Source of the DNA: Microcystis panniformis FACHB-1757
Lineage (GTDB): Bacteria; Cyanobacteriota; Cyanobacteriia; Cyanobacteriales; Microcystaceae
Assembly: GCF_001264245.1 (NCBI RefSeq)
Contig: NZ_CP011339.1
Coordinates: 5,456,001-5,520,000, forward strand
Length of the DNA stretch: 64,000 bases
Reading direction: 5' to 3'
Position 1 is the stretch's first letter, and every line of letters starts with the position of its first letter. Shown one piece after another: positions 8,103 through 17,494 of this stretch. The notes below the pieces were generated by a model. That model ran no database searches. It was not told where the DNA came from and was given only the letters and a program-made list of their open reading frames with translations. The translations under genes were made by a program, and so were the position numbers.

Positions 8103-8381
8103 ATGAAAATTACTATCGATATTCCCGATGAATTGCTTCAACATTACAACTACAATAATCTTACCCGTGAAATTTTAGAGGCTTTGGTGGTGCAGGCCTA
8201 CCGAGCGGAAAAAATCACCAGTGCCGAGGTCGGAAGTATTTTAGGTCTATCTTCTCGTTGGGTGGTGGATGCTTTTTTGAAAAACCACGATGCCGATTTA
8301 CATTACGATGAAGTCGATCTAGACAGCGATCGCAAGACTCTTCAGCAACTTCGCAACAAACACGATCATAGTCTTTTATGA
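8103..8381 (+). CDS. UPF0175 family antitoxin-like protein, orphan
   Basis: A 92-residue protein with the UPF0175 pattern: an N-terminal strand and helix (MKITIDIPDELLQ...EILEALVVQAYRAEKITSAEVG) and a helix-turn-helix-like ILGLSSRWVVDAFLKNH. Members are usually antitoxins next to a PIN-type toxin. Here no toxin follows: the next bases are a dispersed repeat and then fabI on the other strand. An AAGGAAGC ribosome-binding site precedes the ATG. It is either an orphan or the survivor of a lost module. Confidence 0.8.
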   Translation: MKITIDIPDELLQHYNYNNLTREILEALVVQAYRAEKITSAEVGSILGLSSRWVVDAFLKNHDADLHYDEVDLDSDRKTLQQLRNKHDHSLL

Positions 8382-8387
8382 TAGTCG

Positions 8388-8527
8388 TTTCAATTAAATT
8401 GAAGATAGATTTCGCCTTTGATACCCCCTTGATCCTAGGGTTGATTCATAGTAGGGTTGATTCATGAATCAACCCTACTACCCTTAATAAGGGGGGCGCT
8501 GATGATTTTTAACACCTACCTACTTAA
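8388..8527. repeat. MITE-like element, TAAGTAG/CTACTTA family (M1 type)
   Basis: It shares AATTGAAGATAGATTT and the end TTTTTAACACCTACCTACTTA with the element at 25164-25334. Inside is a perfect inverted repeat of GTAGGGTTGATTCATGAATC type. It lies between the UPF0175 gene and fabI and could form a hairpin between two convergent transcripts. Confidence 0.65.
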
Positions 8528-8529
8528 AA

Positions 8530-9306
8530 CTACATTCCCATAATTTCGTAACCGGAATCTACATAAATAATCTGACCGGTAATACCACTAGAAAGATCAC
8601 TGGCTAAAAAAGCGGCCGTATTTCCCACCTCAATTTGTGTCACGGTGCGATGTAAAGGAGCGATTTCTTCCACATGATGGATCATATCAAGAATTCCCCC
8701 CACGGCCGAAGATGCCAAGGTGCGAATTGGACCGGCGGAAATACCATTAACTCGGATCTTTTGGCCACCTAATTCCGCGGCTAAATAGCGAACACTCATT
8801 TCTAAACCTGCTTTTGCCACCCCCATTAAATTATAGTTAGGAATTACCTTGACACCGCCGAGATAGGTAAGAGTGATAATACTTCCCCCTGCCGTCATCA
8901 AAGGTTTAGCTGATCGCGCTAGACGGGTTAGGGAAAAAGTGCTAATATCTAGGGATTTAGTGAAAGCTTCCCGAGGGATGGCGGTAAAATCGCCCGTTAA
9001 ACCCTCTTTATCGGCAAAAGCGAGACAGTGAATCAAAATATCCAGTTTACCCCATTTTTCCGCCACTGTAGCGAAAGTATCTTCTACCTGTTGGTCATTT
9101 TGGACATCGCAGGGGACATAAAAAGCGGGATTAAGTTCATCGGCCAATTCTCGCACTTTTTTCTCAAAGCGGCCTTTTTCGTCGGGGAGATAGGTGACAC
9201 CGATATTTGCACCAGCTTGATGGAGTTGTTGGGCAATTCCCCAAGCGATCGAGCGATTATTGGCAATTCCTGTCACTAGGGCGTTTTTTCCCGTTAAATC
9301 TAACAT
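8530..9306 (-). CDS. fabI: Enoyl-[acyl-carrier-protein] reductase (NADH)
   Basis: A 258-residue short-chain dehydrogenase-like enzyme that reduces the enoyl-ACP double bond in the last step of each fatty-acid elongation cycle. The start MLDLTGKNALVTGIANNRSIAWGIA is the FabI NAD-binding pattern. The catalytic pair is Y158 and K165 (YNLMGVAK), and the active-site loop GPIRTLASSAVGG is present. I chose the ATG at 9306 because the family begins there; the frame is open for 38 more codons upstream (to 9420), but these do not resemble FabI. It is divergent from ntcA, sharing a 214-base intergenic region. Confidence 0.95.
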   Translation of the reverse strand: MLDLTGKNALVTGIANNRSIAWGIAQQLHQAGANIGVTYLPDEKGRFEKKVRELADELNPAFYVPCDVQNDQQVEDTFATVAEKWGKLDILIHCLAFADKEGLTGDFTAIPREAFTKSLDISTFSLTRLARSAKPLMTAGGSIITLTYLGGVKVIPNYNLMGVAKAGLEMSVRYLAAELGGQKIRVNGISAGPIRTLASSAVGGILDMIHHVEEIAPLHRTVTQIEVGNTAAFLASDLSSGITGQIIYVDSGYEIMGM

Positions 9307-9520
9307 AGTTCTCGTTTCTCTTACAAAAATCTCCCCAATAGCCGACCCCAGCGAGATTCGGTATAATAGGGATACAGATAACGGGGCAGCAATGATCACC
9401 CCTCCCCCATTGTCTGGCAAAAAGCGCCCAAAACTTTTCCCAGTTTAGGCAGCGGTTATGTTTAATAGAGGTGACACTCGTTGCATAATAAAAACAATTT
9501 TCCCCTTTTTTGGATGTGAG

Positions 9521-10198
9521 ATGGACTTATCCCTAATACAAGATAAACCCCTAGCAGATGTGTTCCGTCGAATCGGCAGCGGCAATTTCCCCCCGGTGGT
9601 GGAATTGTTCGAGCGTGGCAAAACGATCTTTTTCCCTGGAGATCCCGCCGAAAGAGTCTATTTTTTGCTGAAAGGAGCCGTTAAGTTGTCGCGAGTCTAT
9701 GAAGCGGGAGAAGAAATTACCGTGGCTCTACTGCGGGAAAATAGCGTCTTTGGTGTGCTATCCTTACTCACCGGCCAGCGATCGGATCGTTTTTATCATG
9801 CCGTGGCTTTTACTCCGGTAGAATTACTCTCGGCCCCGATCGATCAGGTAGAAAGATCCCTCCGCAATAATCCCGATTTATCAATGTTGATGCTGCAGGG
9901 TTTGTCCTCGCGGATTCTGCAAACGGAAATGATGATCGAAACCTTGGCTCACCGGGATATGGGTTCACGTTTGGTCAGTTTTTTGTTAATTCTCTGTCGT
10001 GATTTTGGGGTTCCCACCACCGATGGCATCCGGGTGGATCTAAAATTGTCTCACCAAGCGATCGCAGAAGCGATCGGTTCTACTCGCGTCACTGTCACCC
10101 GTTTATTGGGAGAGCTGCGGGATCAAGAAATGGTCTCAATTTACAAGAAGAAAATTACCGTCCATAATCCCGTCGCTCTCAGTCAACAATTTACTTAA
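9521..10198 (+). CDS. ntcA: Global nitrogen regulator NtcA (CRP/FNR family)
   Basis: A 225-residue transcription factor, the usual NtcA length. The N-terminal cyclic-nucleotide-type effector domain (FFPGDPAERVYFLLKGAVKLSRVYEAGEEITVALL) binds 2-oxoglutarate in this family. A long dimer helix follows, then the winged helix-turn-helix LSHQAIAEAIGSTRVTVTRL. It controls nitrogen-assimilation genes at GTA-N8-TAC sites. I chose the ATG at 9521 (MDLSLIQDKPLADVF); an in-frame ATG at 9458 would add 21 residues unlike NtcA. It lies 7 bases before the DUF3084 gene, so the two are probably cotranscribed. Confidence 0.95.
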   Translation: MDLSLIQDKPLADVFRRIGSGNFPPVVELFERGKTIFFPGDPAERVYFLLKGAVKLSRVYEAGEEITVALLRENSVFGVLSLLTGQRSDRFYHAVAFTPVELLSAPIDQVERSLRNNPDLSMLMLQGLSSRILQTEMMIETLAHRDMGSRLVSFLLILCRDFGVPTTDGIRVDLKLSHQAIAEAIGSTRVTVTRLLGELRDQEMVSIYKKKITVHNPVALSQQFT

Positions 10199-10205
10199 AT
10201 TCTGG

Positions 10206-11693
10206 ATGACTAGCGCTTATATTTTGGTTTTGGCCATCGTGGTTTTAGGTGGTCTGATAGCGGCGGTTGGCGATCGCATAGGGAGCCGTATCGGTAAGAA
10301 AAGGATGCGTTTATTTAATCTGCGTCCGAAACAAACCGCAACTTTAATGACGATTGTAACGGGAATTTTGATCGCCGGCTCCACTTTAATTGTCTTGTTT
10401 GCTTCTAGTAAATCCCTGCGTCAAGGGGTTTTTGAACTGGATCGTCTTTTAAATGAACGTCGTGCCGCTATTAAGGATTTAGAAAGTCAGGTCAGAAAAA
10501 CCACCGAACAAAAAAATCAGGTGGAAAAGGCTTTAAAAACAGCTAAAAGTGAACAGATAGCTGTGCAGAAACGTCTAGAGGTTCTTAACAAAAATTATCA
10601 AGCTTCGCGTCAACGTTTGCGATTAGTTTCGGGACAGTTGGAAAAGTTTCGGAAGGAAGTGGCTAATTTAAATAATGAACGAGTTATTTTAACTAATCAA
10701 AAGGCACAGTTAAGCAGTCAACGGGATCAATTGTTCCAACAAAAATCAATTCTTTCTAGTCAGATAAATCAACTACAAACCACCGTTAAAGTTAGAGATA
10801 AAGAGTTGGCTAATCAACAAAAATTATTAACAACCAGACAAGCGCGACTTCAACAGTTGGAAACCCAACAAAAAACCCTACAGCTAGAAATTGATCGCCG
10901 GGATCAACGCATTGGAGAACTTGATCGATCGATCGTCGATAAAAATTTAGCTTTGGAACAGCGTGAGGGAAAATTAAAAGATTTAGAAACCCAAATGGCT
11001 TTTCTTAAGCGGGAAGTGGAAGTTTTAGAACAATACTATCAAACCTATCAAGAATTGCGGGAAAAACAAATCGCTATTTTCCGGGGACAGGTGTTATCTT
11101 TTGGAGCTTTTCGTATTGTTGATCCCCAAGCTATTGTCACCGTTATCGATAAGTTATTGCGGGAAGCGAATATGAATGCTATCCGTGCCACCCAACCGAA
11201 TCAGCCTAATTTTGACCAGCGTTTAGTTAAGATCACAAAAGCACAGGTAGAACAGTTAAGTCAACAATTACAGGACGGTAAAGAATATGTGGTGAGAATC
11301 CTTTCCGCAGGTAATTATGTCTTAGGAGAAACCGAGATTCGTGTCTTTGCTGATGTGGTTCCCAATCAAAGAGTTTTTGAGGAGAAACAGGTAATCGCTG
11401 CCGTTTCTATTGATCCGCAAAATATGACAGAAGAAGACCTGCAAAAGCGTTTAGATTTACTCTTAGCTTCGGCTCAATTTCGCGCTAGAAGTGCGGGAGT
11501 TTTAGGGTCAATTCAAGTGGAAGATGGTTTATTAACTACGGTAGTTAACTTTATCGATCAAGTCAAAAGGTCGGGTAATTCTATCGAGACACTTGAGGCA
11601 GTTGCTGCTAGTAAAACTAATACATCTGGACCCTTAACTTTGCGTTTGGTAGCGGTAAAAGATGGTAAAATTGTTTTTAGTACGTCCTCTTAA
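10206..11693 (+). CDS. DUF3084 membrane-anchored coiled-coil protein
   Basis: A 495-residue protein with two N-terminal membrane helices (about 4-22 and 48-67) around a basic loop, then a long coiled coil (about 70-280, rich in Gln, Lys, Glu and Leu heptads) and a globular C-terminal half with DVVPNQRVFEEKQVIAAVS. This is the cyanobacterial DUF3084 layout; the function is not established. The start 7 bases after ntcA suggests an operon with the nitrogen regulator. The coiled coil could act as a periplasmic or cytoplasmic spacer, depending on topology. Confidence 0.85.
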   Translation: MTSAYILVLAIVVLGGLIAAVGDRIGSRIGKKRMRLFNLRPKQTATLMTIVTGILIAGSTLIVLFASSKSLRQGVFELDRLLNERRAAIKDLESQVRKTTEQKNQVEKALKTAKSEQIAVQKRLEVLNKNYQASRQRLRLVSGQLEKFRKEVANLNNERVILTNQKAQLSSQRDQLFQQKSILSSQINQLQTTVKVRDKELANQQKLLTTRQARLQQLETQQKTLQLEIDRRDQRIGELDRSIVDKNLALEQREGKLKDLETQMAFLKREVEVLEQYYQTYQELREKQIAIFRGQVLSFGAFRIVDPQAIVTVIDKLLREANMNAIRATQPNQPNFDQRLVKITKAQVEQLSQQLQDGKEYVVRILSAGNYVLGETEIRVFADVVPNQRVFEEKQVIAAVSIDPQNMTEEDLQKRLDLLLASAQFRARSAGVLGSIQVEDGLLTTVVNFIDQVKRSGNSIETLEAVAASKTNTSGPLTLRLVAVKDGKIVFSTSS

Positions 11694-11706
11694 AAGATAG
11701 CTAAAG

Positions 11707-12291
11707 TTAGGAGTTGAGATTAAAATCAATTCCTTCGTAAATATCGACAAGATTTAAGCTAATTCCTAAAGAATCTAGGGATATAATTCCCCTTGCTGGG
11801 GTGTATTCTTGCAATAACCAATTATTCTCTGAGGTTTTGCTATAGGATTCTATTAGTATCTCCCCTTGACTGACGAGAAGATATTGGTTTAATTGGGGTA
11901 TAGAACGATAATAACGAAATTTATCACCCCGATCATAACTAGAGGTAGAAGGGGATAAAACTTCGATAATTAGGCAGGGATTTAAAATTTCATCGTTGCG
12001 ATTATCACTAAATAATGGTTCCCCGGCAATAATCATTAAATCTGGGTATAAACCGCGATTATATTGGGGTATCCATAGTCGCAAATCACTGGGAAAGACT
12101 TCATAAATAGTTTTCCTTAAAGCATTGTCTAACAAGCGAATTAAATTGCGTACCAGTCGATTATGATTGATGCTTCCCCCTGTCATCTCGATAATTTCTC
12201 CGTCGTGATATTCGTGTTTAACCTCGGCTATGGTTTCTAAATTACGATATTCTTCTAAGCTGAGGGTTTTGGTAGGAGATCGAGTTAGCAT
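11707..12291 (-). CDS. Uma2 family endonuclease-like protein (DUF820), copy 1
   Basis: A 194-residue PD-(D/E)XK-fold protein of the Uma2/DUF820 family, which is greatly expanded in cyanobacteria. Candidate active-site residues are the Asp of YPDLMI and the Glu of IIEVLSPST, followed by KFRYYRSIPQLNQYLLV. I chose the ATG at 12291, matching the start of copy 2 (MLTSSPPKTLSLE). The C-terminal two thirds are almost identical to the adjacent copy, while residues about 47-72 are clearly different. The biological role is unknown. Confidence 0.85.
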   Translation of the reverse strand: MLTRSPTKTLSLEEYRNLETIAEVKHEYHDGEIIEMTGGSINHNRLVRNLIRLLDNALRKTIYEVFPSDLRLWIPQYNRGLYPDLMIIAGEPLFSDNRNDEILNPCLIIEVLSPSTSSYDRGDKFRYYRSIPQLNQYLLVSQGEILIESYSKTSENNWLLQEYTPARGIISLDSLGISLNLVDIYEGIDFNLNS

Positions 12292-12371
12292 TTTCTCTGT
12301 CACAGAATTTTTAATCCTCCTGATTATAACCTAGATCACAGAAAAAAAGGTTATCATTCATAAATTATTCC

Positions 12372-12947
12372 TCAATTAAAATCAATTCCTTCGTAAATAT
12401 CGGCAAGATTTAAGCTAATTCCTAAAGAATCTAGGGATATAATTCCCCTTGCTGGGGTGTATTCTTGTAATAACCAACTATTTTCTGATGTTTTGCTATA
12501 GGATTCTATTAGTATCTCCCCTTGACTGACGAGAAGATATTGGTTTAATTGGGGTATAGAACGATAATAACGAAATTTATCACCCCGATCATAACTAGAG
12601 GTGGAAGAGGATAAAACTTCGATAATTACACAGGGATTTAAAATTTCATCGTTGCGATTATCACTAAATAATGGTTCCCCAGCAATGATCATTAAATCTG
12701 GGTATAAACCGCGATTATATTGGGGTATCCATAGACGTAGATCGCTAGATTGAAGACGATAATTAGTTCCTCTTAAAGCTAATTTTAGCAGGACAATAAG
12801 ATTAATGAGAATACTATTATGATTGATGCTTCCCCCTGTCATCTCGATAATTTCCCCGTCGTGATATTCGTGTTTAACCTCGGCAATGGTTTCTAAATTA
12901 CGATATGCTTCTAAGCTGAGGGTTTTGGGAGGAGATGAAGTCAACAT
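12372..12947 (-). CDS. Uma2 family endonuclease-like protein (DUF820), copy 2
   Basis: A 191-residue paralogue of the downstream gene with the same YPDLMI and IIEVLSSSTSSYDRGDKF motifs. The segment about residues 47-72 (NSILINLIVLLKLALRGTNYRL) differs from copy 1, although both flanks are nearly identical. This suggests a tandem duplication followed by gene conversion, or replacement of one segment. The two genes are 80 bases apart on the same strand. Confidence 0.85.
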   Translation of the reverse strand: MLTSSPPKTLSLEAYRNLETIAEVKHEYHDGEIIEMTGGSINHNSILINLIVLLKLALRGTNYRLQSSDLRLWIPQYNRGLYPDLMIIAGEPLFSDNRNDEILNPCVIIEVLSSSTSSYDRGDKFRYYRSIPQLNQYLLVSQGEILIESYSKTSENSWLLQEYTPARGIISLDSLGISLNLADIYEGIDFN

Positions 12948-12993
12948 TTTTCTAGATTAGAGCTTCTTTTATTTAATCATAACACAATTAATG

Positions 12994-14238
12994 CTACCCA
13001 TTTAATTCTAATTCCCCTTGGAGAAAATCAATAAATTGTCTAGCAGTTCTTCCCGATCGCCCATTATGTTGGGTTGCCCATTGTTTGGCACGAAATTCTA
13101 ATTCTTCTAAGCTAATTTTTAATTTAGCTAAACTGGCTAAATGACGCACTATTTCCAAATATTTTTCTTGATTAGCAGGTTCAAAAGTGAGGGTTAAACC
13201 AAAGCGATCACTAAAGGATAATTTTTCTTGTACTGTGTCCCAATTATGCACTTCATCACTATCTTTTGGTTGTGGTCGATCCGCAAAAAATTCTCTGACT
13301 AAATGTCGGCGATTAGAAGTGGCATAAACTACGACATTTTTCGGTCTAGCGGTGACGCTTCCCTCTAAAACAACTTTTAAAGCTTTAAAAGCTTCATCGT
13401 CTTCTTCAAAGGATAAATCATCGACAAAGATAATAAATTTTTGGGGCAAATCTCGCAAGATTTCAATAATTAATGGTAGGTCTTTTAACTGCGATTTTGC
13501 CACTTCAATTAAGCGCAATCCCTGACTATGATATTTTTGCAATAATCCCTTAACCAGAGAGGATTTTCCTGAACCACGGCAACCATAGAGTAAGACATTT
13601 AAAGCGGGATAACCTGCTAATAAAAACTCAGTGTTTTTAATCAAGGTTTTCTTAGCCATTTCATAACCGACTATGTCTTGAATCTGCACGGGATCGGGAT
13701 GAGTAATTCCTTGTAATCTGCCTTCTTGCCACCTTAAAGCTTGATAACGGGCAAAAATTCCTGTACCACATTCGCGATAATAATCGGCTAGGTCTTCAAC
13801 TAATTCTCCCCAATCTGAACTGGAATGCAGAAAACTTTCTAATTTATTGTCCACTTCCCAAGCGGGGAAAATTAGAAATTTAATTTGTTCAAAAACCGTC
13901 GAATTACTTAAGCTATAAATGCTAGAGTTATAAAGAGATTGGAGGATAGATAAATCCTGTTTAACGCCATCAATTAAAGATTCAGGTAACTCCGAAACAA
14001 TTTTTTTCTGTACCTGTTGACTAAAGGGATTATCATCTAATAAAATTTGTTCGACTAGAAAATCATTCCAACTGATATTTTTAGATGCTAAACCTTGAAA
14101 CAATTGACCATAAGCTTTGAGAAAATCGGCAACATTATCCGTAGATAATAGGGTAATAAATGCCTGGCCAATAGCATTATCAAAAACCCCTTGATACAAA
14201 ACTAACAAGCTGACTTTTTTGTAAATTTCAGAGTTCAT
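12994..14238 (-). CDS. AAA-type ATPase with DUF815-like domain
   Basis: A 414-residue protein. A helical N-terminal region (about 1-170) precedes an AAA module with Walker A GCRGSGKS, Walker B FIIFVDDLSF and a sensor-like VVVYATSNRRHLVREFF. The module order and the phrase DLPQKFIIFVDDL fit the DUF815 family of ATPases, whose role is not known. I chose the ATG at 14238 (MNSEIYKKVSLLVLYQG); the longer frame from 14286 adds an unlikely leader. Its 5' side faces the repeat-rich gap 14239-14944. Confidence 0.8.
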   Translation of the reverse strand: MNSEIYKKVSLLVLYQGVFDNAIGQAFITLLSTDNVADFLKAYGQLFQGLASKNISWNDFLVEQILLDDNPFSQQVQKKIVSELPESLIDGVKQDLSILQSLYNSSIYSLSNSTVFEQIKFLIFPAWEVDNKLESFLHSSSDWGELVEDLADYYRECGTGIFARYQALRWQEGRLQGITHPDPVQIQDIVGYEMAKKTLIKNTEFLLAGYPALNVLLYGCRGSGKSSLVKGLLQKYHSQGLRLIEVAKSQLKDLPLIIEILRDLPQKFIIFVDDLSFEEDDEAFKALKVVLEGSVTARPKNVVVYATSNRRHLVREFFADRPQPKDSDEVHNWDTVQEKLSFSDRFGLTLTFEPANQEKYLEIVRHLASLAKLKISLEELEFRAKQWATQHNGRSGRTARQFIDFLQGELELNG

Positions 14239-14364
14239 TTTTAATTCTCCACTAATAACTAAGATTTCATGGCCGCCTTTTGGCAATTCCTAATCCGATT
14301 TAATAATTGCCGCCTTGTAGCCGAGGGAATGCCAATCAGTTATTATACTACCAAGATAGGGCGA

Positions 14365-14944
<580 letters not shown>

Positions 14945-16267
14945 TTACACATCATCTTGAGGAGAAACGCTATATTTGATAAAATTTAACCAATCTTGGA
15001 TTTCCTGTCCTAACCAGAGACATTCATCCTCGCGGAGATTCTGGCCGATAAGATAATAATTTTTAGCCGTCCGCAGACGAATCTGATAGTTACCTTCTGT
15101 GCCATTGCTATGGAGAAAAATACCCCATAAATCTTGAGTTTTAAAAGCAAATTTTTTGTAGATAAAATTGAAGACTTTATATTTAATTAAAACTTCTTGA
15201 GGTGTAAGAATTAATTGCATCTCCCGCAAACAAATAAAACCAATTAGAGCTATAATAAAGGTAAGAATCGGGGAGATAAAGACAGTGACAGTAAGGACAA
15301 TCGCCAAAGACCAGAGGGTAGGAGCATCGGAAAGTAGCTTAATTTTTGGGGGTAAATTAATCTCTAAATTATCCCGGCGTTTAGCGATACGGATGGAACT
15401 GTGGGGAGGTTTTGGTAATTTCTTAGGATCGATTAAACTTGAGGCTTGGCGATAGGAGGGATGTTGGAGAAATTTCAGGGCTTCTCTGGCACTTTTAAAC
15501 CGCTTTTCTACCGCCATATCGGTCATAGTTTCTAACCAATCGATTAAATCATCATCGATTGTCACCAGTTGGCGAAATTGAATTTTAGAGTCGCGGTGGG
15601 GCAGTTCTATCGGCACAATTCCCGTCAATAAATGAATTAAAGTCATGCCCAAGGCATATAAATCAGAACCCGGAACTGCCCGGCCCCAAAATTGTTCTAG
15701 GGGTGCATAACCACTCGTTCCCACCACGGTAAAAGTAACTCCTGTTGCTGCACCCCTGGACTGGACTGCGCCAAAATCTACTAAATAAACGTTATTTTCT
15801 GAGTTAATAATTAAATTACTAGGTTTAATATCTCGATGTAATACTGGGGGCGATAATTCATGCAAATAAATGAGAATTTCGAGAACTTCTTGGGCAATAT
15901 TCCGAATTACCGTAGGGGGGAAACGTTGCCCCCTTTCTAAGTGATCGCTTAAGGATTCTCCGGGTATATAATCTTGTACAAGCACAAACCAAGGAATCCC
16001 GTCACCTTGATTTTTATCGAGGGAAAAATAATCGCGATAGCGGGGAATACGGGGATGATAGAGAGAAGCTAAAACGGCGGCCTCTCGTTCAAATAATTTT
16101 AATTCTTCCCATTCCATCTGGGGACTAAAAGCGAGGAGTTTAATAATTACCGATTCCTGGGATAATACATCGGTAGCTAACCAAGTTTGACGACCGATAG
16201 CGGTATTGCCTAGGCGTTGTTGTAGTTGGTAACGTTCAGCTAAAAGAGAATCAGAAGTAAAGGTCAT
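14945..16267 (-). CDS. Serine/threonine protein kinase with C-terminal membrane segments
   Basis: A 440-residue protein with a Hanks-type kinase domain over residues 12-280: Gly-rich loop region LGNTAIGRQTWLA, VIIK lysine, catalytic HRDIKPSN, DFG and the APLEQ-type activation segment. Two hydrophobic segments near residues 325-365 are followed by a PH-like domain of about 75 residues (LTPQEVLIKYKVFNFIYKK). I chose the ATG at 16267 (MTFTSDSLLAERYQL); the 30 codons before it translate a GC-rich repeat region and are not kinase-like. The target is unknown. Confidence 0.88.
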   Translation of the reverse strand: MTFTSDSLLAERYQLQQRLGNTAIGRQTWLATDVLSQESVIIKLLAFSPQMEWEELKLFEREAAVLASLYHPRIPRYRDYFSLDKNQGDGIPWFVLVQDYIPGESLSDHLERGQRFPPTVIRNIAQEVLEILIYLHELSPPVLHRDIKPSNLIINSENNVYLVDFGAVQSRGAATGVTFTVVGTSGYAPLEQFWGRAVPGSDLYALGMTLIHLLTGIVPIELPHRDSKIQFRQLVTIDDDLIDWLETMTDMAVEKRFKSAREALKFLQHPSYRQASSLIDPKKLPKPPHSSIRIAKRRDNLEINLPPKIKLLSDAPTLWSLAIVLTVTVFISPILTFIIALIGFICLREMQLILTPQEVLIKYKVFNFIYKKFAFKTQDLWGIFLHSNGTEGNYQIRLRTAKNYYLIGQNLREDECLWLGQEIQDWLNFIKYSVSPQDDV

Positions 16268-16287
16268 AGTGGCTTTTCCCTTATTTA

Positions 16288-16366
16288 GGGTCTGCTGAAA
16301 AAGTTTTTCCTGGGGACAGGGTGTGGGGTTGGGGGGGCCACACCCCACACCCCACACCCCACCCCT
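16288..16366. repeat. IS-end-like motif plus CCCACAC heptamer array
   Basis: TAGGGTCTGCTGAAAAAG at 16288 is followed by GTGTGGGG/CCCACAC runs with a 7-base period (16337-16365). It lies between the kinase gene and ccsA. Confidence 0.6.
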
Positions 16367-16375
16367 ATAACTTAT

Positions 16376-17362
16376 TTAGAAAAACCAGCCGTAGGAATGA
16401 AGTCCTTTACCTAAAAGATTCACCCCTAAATAACATACCCAAACCACAACAAAACCACTCGCCGCTAGAATAGCTGGTTTTCTTCCCTGCCATCCCCGGG
16501 TAATGCGGGCATGGAGATAAGCGGCAAACACTAACCAAGTAATTAGCGCCCAAGTTTCTTTCGGGTCCCAACTCCAATAGGAACCCCAAGCTTCATTGGC
16601 CCAAACTGCTCCGGCGATGATACCGATAGTGAGAAGGGGAAAACCGAGGCCAATGACCCGATAACTGATATTATCGAGGGTTTCCGCCAAGCTAAGACGT
16701 TGGGGCGAAAGAGTCGCCATCGCTGTTAAGGTGGGAGTTAAAAGGGCGGTTGGGCCACCGTTAGCCGTTTCCAGGAAAATTGGCGCAGAAAGAGTGGTAG
16801 ATAACTTATTTTGGAGACGATAGGCCCCCGTACCCACGGAACTGCCTTTTAACTCGATATTTTGACCTCTCGTGACGATCAAAAAAGCGATCGCCATTAG
16901 GGAACCCACCATCAAAGCAGCATAACTTAACATCATGACGCTAACGTGCATCATCAGCCAATTCGATTTTAAAGCCGGAACCAAGGGAGCCGAAGTTTGC
17001 ATTTCGCCTGGTAAAGACAAAGTGGCAAAAGCAGTAATCCCCATGGCCACAGGAGTCGTCACCACCCCCACCAGGCGACTGCGGCTATTGTACTCAGCAA
17101 TTAAATGAACCGCAGTTACACCCCAAGCGAGAAAGAATAAAGATTCGTAAAGATTGCTGATGGGGAAATAACCCGCTTCTAACCAACGCGCCCCCAATAA
17201 AGCGGCGATACAGAGGTTAGCGATGGCCACTCCCGTGCTGCCTAAGCCAGGCAACAAAGGTATGCTAGGAAAGGCTGCCCCGGCCCAATAAACCAGCATA
17301 GTTAAAAACAGGACTAAAAAAGAAGTGTTATCGAGAAAGTTCTCTAAGCTAACTAAATTCAT
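16376..17362 (-). CDS. ccsA: Cytochrome c biogenesis protein CcsA (TIGR03144/CcsB type)
   Basis: A 328-residue membrane protein with about eight helices. The tryptophan-rich WWD motif (WGSYWSWDPKETWALITW) and the flanking His residues mark the haem-handling protein of System II cytochrome c maturation; chloroplasts call it CcsA and TIGR03144 calls it CcsB. With Ccs1 it delivers haem to apocytochromes on the lumen side of the thylakoid. It is divergent from ftsH across 93 bases. A txlA-like thioredoxin gene, expected to keep apocytochrome thiols reduced, lies 5 kb away. Confidence 0.92.
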   Translation of the reverse strand: MNLVSLENFLDNTSFLVLFLTMLVYWAGAAFPSIPLLPGLGSTGVAIANLCIAALLGARWLEAGYFPISNLYESLFFLAWGVTAVHLIAEYNSRSRLVGVVTTPVAMGITAFATLSLPGEMQTSAPLVPALKSNWLMMHVSVMMLSYAALMVGSLMAIAFLIVTRGQNIELKGSSVGTGAYRLQNKLSTTLSAPIFLETANGGPTALLTPTLTAMATLSPQRLSLAETLDNISYRVIGLGFPLLTIGIIAGAVWANEAWGSYWSWDPKETWALITWLVFAAYLHARITRGWQGRKPAILAASGFVVVWVCYLGVNLLGKGLHSYGWFF

Positions 17363-17494
17363 GGGATTTCTCTCGTTTGTCGCTCGCTCGCTACCAAGTA
17401 TTCCATCCTCTATCCTATCCCATCGGTAAGGCGATCGAGATAGGGAATTGTTAGTATGAACTTTGTATTTTCACTCTCACCTGCCCTAAAAATT

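Noticed and set aside
9360..9374. Possible NtcA site GTATAATAGGGATAC between fabI and ntcA
   Set aside because: Spacing is GTA-N9-TAC, not N8, and the site overlaps a TATAAT; suggestive of autoregulation but not supported.
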